From assembly GCF_040802235.1 (NCBI RefSeq), contig NC_133174.1, positions 106,521,647 to 106,585,646 on the forward strand: a stretch of DNA of 64,000 nucleotides, written 5' to 3'. The position numbers and the translations under genes were made by a program. This DNA comes from Manis javanica. Its lineage: Eukaryota; Chordata; Mammalia; Pholidota; Manidae. Below, one piece after another: positions 58,691 through 64,000 of this stretch (positions are counted from its first letter, which is position 1; each line of letters opens with the position of its first letter). Under the pieces are notes generated by a model, which searched no databases, was not told the origin of the DNA, and saw nothing but the letters and a program-made list of their open reading frames with translations.

Positions 58691-60388
58691 CTGCATAGCA
58701 GTGGGTGGGGTATTGAAAGTACATTGAAAGGAAGGTCAGAAGCATAGGAAAAGGACTGAATGAGAGGTGATTTGTCGAATAGTGACACTGCCTTTCAATC
58801 TGCATCTATAGAGCCTGTGGATTTGCTTCCTAATTTATTTTTCTACTGAAAATGCAAATTAAAAGTTACAAAATTGACAGTAATGGAAAGCTGCAATACC
58901 ATAAAAAATAGCTAAGACATTCAGCAGCACCTCAACACAAATTCCCCAATCAAACACTGAGGAATTTGCTCTGCACCACTTGTATGACAATGGCAATGTG
59001 CAGTCAGCCATCTGTCTGATAAATATTTGCAGAATCTCTCTTCCCAGTATTGTATGTAGCTGGGAATTCAGAAACGAAGTCATGGAGTGTTGACCTAAGA
59101 AGCTTACAGTTTAGTGGAAGAATAAATGCAAATAGACAAATAAAATGCACTACAAAAATGACCAAAATGGAGGCATATAGCCAGGGTGCAATAAAAGCCC
59201 AGGAGAGGGCAGCCCAAGAACTCCTGGGAGAGTGGAGGCTACACCAAAGAGGCAACTCCGGGGATGTTTCAAGTGAAGAATAGGAATTTATCAGACAGAT
59301 AAGGGAATAGTCCTTGCAAGGTGTCAGTGAGGTTAGGCAAGGTTATATACAAGTAACAAGTTGCACAGTTAGGATTCAAATCCAGGCAATCTAAAGGGGA
59401 GGCAAAGGCCAAAGTCTTCAAAGAATAAGGTGGAGGACCTAGGACATCATTAGGTGACAGTGACAAGGAGGGGTATAGACCACAGGTGCGCATGGGGATG
59501 GTAGAAGCTTCAAAGGTGGTGTTTTTTAGAGGGTAGACAATGGCCAGTCAAGCAGCAGTGATGATCAGGATAAAGTGGACCCCACTTTCCAGCCTGAGTG
59601 AACAAGCCCCCTCCTCAAAAGATGCAGCTAGGTGTGCATTTGGGACAGTGGCTAAGAAGGTCAGAGATGTAGATCAAATTATAGAAAAGGGACTTGTGGT
59701 CAGAACTTCCAGGTTGTGAGCAGTGCCCCTGTACGTGTCTCCAGGCAGGGCTCCACTGTGTCTAGCCTGACCGTGTGCATTCAGTGGTGTCTGAGGTGAT
59801 GAACAGGCACAGTCACCCCAGATTCTGTCTTGCAGGGTCTGGGAGAAGGTAGTGGGGGCAGGGAAGGGGTCTGGGAGGTCAGGGTGAGGGCACAGTTGCA
59901 GCAGGCTGCCTGCAGCCATCAGAGTAACCCTTCCAAAGCCCAAATGGATTCACAACTGCTCTGCCCGAGTCCCACTGCCTTTGGGATAAAGCCTCCTGCT
60001 GTCGCAGAACACAAGCTAACATTAAAAAATCACATCAGTCAGGCAACTTCTCAGGACCCTCTCCTCCTCCATCTCTGGACAGTGATCCCTGGTGGCCAGT
60101 CAGGAGTAGTGACACCAAAATCCCTGCCAAGCACCCAGCAAGTACACAGCTTCTTCCTCACTCAAACAGAATGGTGACCAACTTCTAAGAAAAATCTTCA
60201 AAACCCCCTTTGCTGGATAGGTGTGGGGTGGTCTAAATTGGAGGAAGTCACTGTAACCACATCAGCTGGCTCCTCATTTTACCTCAGCTTCCTGTCTCTC
60301 AGACCACGAATTCATTCCCGGGGTGGGCTGTTGGTTCAGAAACCATTTGCAAATGTTCCTAGCAGAGCATCCCAGTCTCAGGCTGCAG

Positions 60389-60530
60389 AGAAGACCAAAA
60401 CCTCACACAGCTCTGATAACCAGATTTGTCTTACCTATGGAAAATCCAGCCATCGCCGGAGAAGACCAAAACCTTGCACAGCTCTAATAACCAGGTTTGT
60501 CTTATCTATGGAAAATCCAGCCATCGTCGG
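60389..60530. repeat. tandem duplication, two 71 bp units
   Basis: Units at 60389-60459 and 60460-60530 both begin agaagaccaaaacc and end ggaaaatccagccatcg(c/t)cgg. About seven mismatches separate them. No third unit is visible. Confidence 0.9.
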
Positions 60531-60819
60531 AGGGTCTCCAGTGTGCCCCAAAGCACGCCAGACTCTGTATGCGATGAGGACAATGTCCCACCCACTTTTG
60601 GTTGCTCAGTGGCAGGGAGACATTTACAGTGAACCAGTCACCTTCTCACACACAGTGCCCCTGCAATCTGAGACCCAGCTTGTAGCTGGAGACTCAGAGG
60701 ACCAGACACCGCTCCCACTCAGGACAATATCCTAGGCCTTGCTTCATCCACTGAACTGACTAGTTCCAAGGGTAACTTAGCATGTTTGAGGAAGATCACA
60801 AAAGGAACTCTCCTGAGTG

Positions 60820-61440
60820 TACATACAATGTCTGTTTTTAAGTTAAGAAATAATCATACGTACAACACAGTGGGTGAAATGTGCAATTTGAAGAATTTTA
60901 AAAAATGAATACCAATGTATCCATGACCCAGGTGAAATAGAACCAGTACTTTAGAGTACCTTTGTGTCTCTTTCTGATCTCATGCCCCCACCTTCCCTGT
61001 CACGAGACTCTACCACTATCCTGATTTTTGGCTTTATCAGTCATTTGCTTTTCTTTATACTTTTACCACTTGGGTACAAACTCCTAAAGATAACTACCTT
61101 GTTTAGCTTTGTCCACTTTGGAAATTGATATAATGGAATCATACAGCATGTATTCTTCTATGATCTATTTAGCTCAACATTATGTTTCTGAGATGCATTC
61201 ACGTAGCAGTAACTATAATCCATTTTCGCTGCTGTATAATATTCCACTGTGTGACCATTTTTGCAGTTCATCCAGTCTATTTTTAAAGGATATCTGGGTT
61301 GTTTCTAATTATTTGCTATTATGAACAACACTGCTATGAATGTTCTTGTACATCTCCTGGTATACTTGGGCAAGTACACATGCTTTCTTACCCACTCCTT
61401 GCCTTGATCCAGGTACAAATGTTTTTGTTTTAGGAATGCT
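60820..61440 (-). repeat. old L1 (L1M-type) 3' region
   Basis: Reading as on the plus strand: tggaatcatacagcatgtat, gctcaacattatgtttctga, tgctgtataatattccactg, gacc and ttgctattatgaacaacact are the familiar reverse order of an old L1 ORF2 end and 3'UTR. Confidence 0.75.
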
Positions 61441-61648
61441 TCTTCCATTAGAAACAAAGAGAGCTTGCTCATGCCAGAGAATCCAGGTGTGGAGCCAGAG
61501 TTTGCCCACCAGTGACCCCCATGGCTGTTAGAAGCCCAAGTCAAATGAGTAGACAGTGGGACAAGTTAGGGATTGGTCACAGAGTAGATGGAGACAAAGA
61601 GACAGATACAGGGGCTCTCTGCTCTCTGTCTCCTGGAGACTCACTCAC

Positions 61649-61745
61649 CCTGCACTGTGCCCCAAGGATACTGCCGTGCCTTCATCATCTTGTTGCCTAT
61701 CTTCAGTTCTTCTGTGCTGCCAATGACAGCAAATGGCAGGTGGGC
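61649..61745 (-). CDS. SEPTIN6: SEPTIN6 coding exon: end of GTPase domain
   Basis: The exon (97 nt; acceptor gtgtttcag, donor GTGAGT) encodes [19 protein letters not shown] through [10 protein letters not shown] plus one base. PFAVIGS lies at the end of the GTPase core, and ARQYPWG is the conserved septin motif leading into the septin-unique element. KMMKARQY here has K where I recall R in human. All exons encoding the N-terminus, P-loop and switches lie beyond the right edge of the window. Confidence 0.94.
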
Positions 61746-62284
61746 CTGAAACACAAGGCAAATGAAAGCTCAGAACTCCAAGGGCAAAGCACAGAGTGTC
61801 CCACAATACAACTGCTGCTCCTTTCTGGAGCCTTGGGCCCCCACACTGCAGTGTCCCTCACCGTCATCATCGATAGGCATTTCTTAAGTTCTTGAGCTGT
61901 GTGGGGGAGAAGAGGCCTAGTCCAAGCTTCTGCTGGTCAGAAATTCACAACAGAAGGTAACAGTGACATGGCGGAATGCGTAGAGAACAAAGATGGAAAA
62001 TAAGCACAATTATAATAAGCAGATGCACAGATGAGCTAGCTATTCAGTATTCACTGTGCTGAGGGAAAAAGCCTTCTGAAGGTGGGTGAGTGAAATGAGG
62101 GGGCTCTGTGTGGCTAGAGGGGCTAAGGGAGGACTAAGGGGGCTGGGATCCCTAACCCCCATGCCCCGAGTGAGAGCCTCAAGAACCGGTATAGACTGTA
62201 CTGAAACCACTCTGCTGACTGAGCCATTTGCTCCCTGTTCTCATCCTTCTCTGGAGTAAGGGCTCATGCAGAACTTTAGCCTAG

Positions 62285-62420
62285 AAGTCAAGTCCCCAAG
62301 TATTTACCTACATGCCTATTACTGTGCTGGGTTCTGTTTTAGGTGCTATAAGGGAGACAAAAGAAGTAGAAGACACACTCCCTTGTCCTCTAGGAGCTTA
62401 CAGTCTTGTTGGAGAAGCCT
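62285..62420 (-). repeat. L2 LINE 3' end
   Basis: caagtatttacctacatgcc, tgtgctgggttctgttttag and ctaggagcttacagtcttgt are reverse L2. Confidence 0.65.
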
Positions 62421-62864
62421 GAATTACATACCTGGACTATGACTAAGGGCTCAAATGTATGGTCTGGTGCCTTGCACACAGTAGGTGCTTAATGATTCCT
62501 CCTTGAATGGCAGTGGCCATGGGAACAGCAGAAAGGAAAGAAAGGCAAAGTACATGTGGGTATGAGCCTGGTGCTTGCAGGGGTGAAGAGGAGCTAGGCC
62601 TGGCTGGTGAAAGCTTTGTGGCTCAGAAATGAGGCAGCTGCCCCCATGGGGTAATGTGGGGCTGGGGAAATGCTCATGGGGAGCTAGCCAGGTTTTAGGT
62701 GCTGGGTGACCCCTGACCAAATGGAACCACTGAACAAATACTGTTTACAAACCAGGTGATCCTGGATGGGGTTTTACCTAAAAGGGCTGTACACAGGTAA
62801 GTAAAAAGTCCACTGGAGCAAGGATTCTTAGTCAGCTTGGAGAAACAGGCCTCGACCACAGATA

Positions 62865-63120
62865 CTGTGACCCATATCCATTTGCTCCCTCATCCATTCT
62901 ACGAATACATACAGAGCTCCTACCATGTGCTAGGCATTAAGAAGAATACCATATTGAAAAAGCTCAGAGCCTGCCCCAGAGAGTACACAGTCTGGCAGGG
63001 GAGAAAGACATGGCAACGAAAATACAGTAAGGTCAGGATTATAAGCAGAAGCTCATGTGCTGGAGACACACAGAGGAGGGAGTAGCTAACTTTGTGGGAA
63101 GTCAAAGCAGGCTTCACAGA
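62865..63120 (-). repeat. L2 LINE 3' end
   Basis: ctcatccattctacgaatac, taccatgtgctaggcattaa, agtacacagtctggcagggg and gaagtcaaagcaggcttcac follow reverse L2. Confidence 0.7.
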
Positions 63121-63199
63121 GTAGCTAACAGCAATTGTACTAGCAGTTTTGGTAGCTATATTAGTGGTATTAGCAGTAGCAGCAATTTACTCATCTCTG

Positions 63200-63415
63200 T
63201 GTACTAGGTACTAGATGTTCTACATTGCATTATCTCATTGAATCTTTACAACAACGCTATGAGGTGGGTATTATTATCCCCATTTTATAGAAGAGGAAAC
63301 TGAGGTCCAAAAGAACTAAGTGACTTTCCTGCAGGCACACGGTAGTAAGGGGCAGAACTAGGGGTGGAACCAGGTCTCTCTGAGTTCAAAGCCTGGCCCT
63401 GCTGGTCTGCCACTC
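63200..63415 (-). repeat. MIR SINE
   Basis: attatctcattgaatcttta, ctatgaggtgggtattatta, ttatagaagaggaaactgag and ggcagaactaggggtggaac follow the MIR order in reverse over nearly its full length. Confidence 0.85.
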
Positions 63416-64000
63416 CTATTTAGGGGGTTCCAGCAGCAGATGAGGCGAACACTCTAAAACCTGGGGTGGACTGGTCATGCCAGGCCAGATTATAAGAGGC
63501 ACTTCAATTCTGGGGAACCTCCAGCAAAAGTTTTTGGTTTGTTTAATCTGAATGCTGATCTCACAACCAATCCTTCTTCTCCATTCTCTTCTAGGACTGC
63601 ATGCCAAGAATGTTCTTCAGTGGCAAAACACAGGACTTAATCAGGAGCTCAGCCCCAAGACACCCACTGTCCCCCGACGTGCTTGGCCATCCAGGTGAAG
63701 TGGCCGTCCCTTCATCCTCTTTCAGCTGCTCTCAGAGTATCATCTCAGCTATCCAGATCTCTTCCCACTCTGCTGACTGTCCCTGAAATAGGGACACAGG
63801 AAAGGGGGAAAGAGGAGGATCCAGATATGGAAGGTGGGCGAGGGGTGGAGGTGGGAAATGTTTCATCAGTCCTAGTGGTGAAAGATCATGAGGATCACTG
63901 GGCATGCAACATGGGGTATTCGGTGGGCAATGAAGTTCTGAAAACTCTGCCCTAAGACTAGAGTGTCTTTGATCTCTGCTTGTTGGCTTTCTAGGTGGAC

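Larger units (their letters stand above)
58691..61648 (-). other. SEPTIN6: SEPTIN6 intron with L2, a 71 bp tandem duplication and an old L1
   Basis: GT-AG intron. A reverse L2 lies at about 59010-59290 (gataaatatttgcagaatct, agcttacagtttagtggaag). The tandem repeat and old L1 have their own entries. About 59300-60380 has no recognised feature. Confidence 0.65.
61746..64000 (-). other. SEPTIN6: SEPTIN6 intron, continues past the window
   Basis: No further septin exon was found up to 64000. Reverse L2 fragments lie at about 62285-62420 and 62865-63120, a sense L2 tail at about 62450-62500, and a reverse MIR at 63200-63415. The last 580 bases hold nothing recognised. Confidence 0.65.

Noticed and set aside
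36790-64000. An orthologue of the microRNA gene mir-766 in SEPTIN6
   Set aside because: In human it lies in a more 5' intron; by distance it would fall beyond the right edge, and I saw no matching hairpin.
1-64000. CRISPR arrays, operons, phage or plasmid features
   Set aside because: The sequence is vertebrate genomic DNA; the regularly spaced repeats are microsatellites and transposons.

Overview
This is a stretch of a placental mammal X chromosome, orthologous to human Xq24. Three genes recognised from their encoded proteins lie in the conserved order UBE2A (+), NKRF (-), SEPTIN6 (-, 3' half only). Introns, CpG-island promoters, ancient shared repeats (MIR, L2, MER5A, MER20, Tigger1, Tigger2) and several younger L1 copies confirm a eutherian genome. 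No Alu, B1/B2, carnivore, ruminant or horse SINE was seen. The L1 3' ends look to me like those of pangolin or a related laurasiatherian, but that species guess is weak.

Layout. 1-1203: antisense 5' end of an L1 whose ORF1 is still open to the window edge. 1.2-4.3 kb: intergenic, with a MaLR-like LTR and an L2. 4.3-9.8 kb: UBE2A, six coding exons giving the complete 152-residue E2 enzyme, from CpG island to poly(A) signal; intron 4 has a GC donor. 9.8-16.95 kb: gap between the convergent UBE2A and NKRF genes. It contains a recent 4.5 kb composite retroinsertion: a 5'-truncated L1 with an open RT frame, joined to an endogenous-retrovirus env/LTR fragment, ending in a poly(A) tail and flanked by an 18 bp target-site duplication. 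16.95-30.1 kb: NKRF. The 690-residue reading frame usually annotated is intact, but it continues in frame into a CpG-island first exon that completes an XRN2-binding (XTBD) domain, giving 784 residues. 30.7-36.8 kb: intergenic, with nested transposons. 36.8-64 kb: SEPTIN6, five exons covering the end of the GTPase/septin-unique region, the coiled coil and the stop codon. Its introns hold a nearly full-length but dead antisense L1 (49.3-56.0 kb), itself interrupted by a second copy of the same ERV fragment.

The three proteins do not form a pathway: UBE2A is a RAD6-type ubiquitin-conjugating enzyme, NKRF a nucleolar/nuclear RNA-binding XRN2 and DHX15 partner, and SEPTIN6 a filament-forming GTPase. 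I found no undescribed multi-gene system. The most interesting items are the L1-ERV composite with nested poly(A) tracts, the NKRF N-terminal extension, and the second ERV fragment inside an L1.
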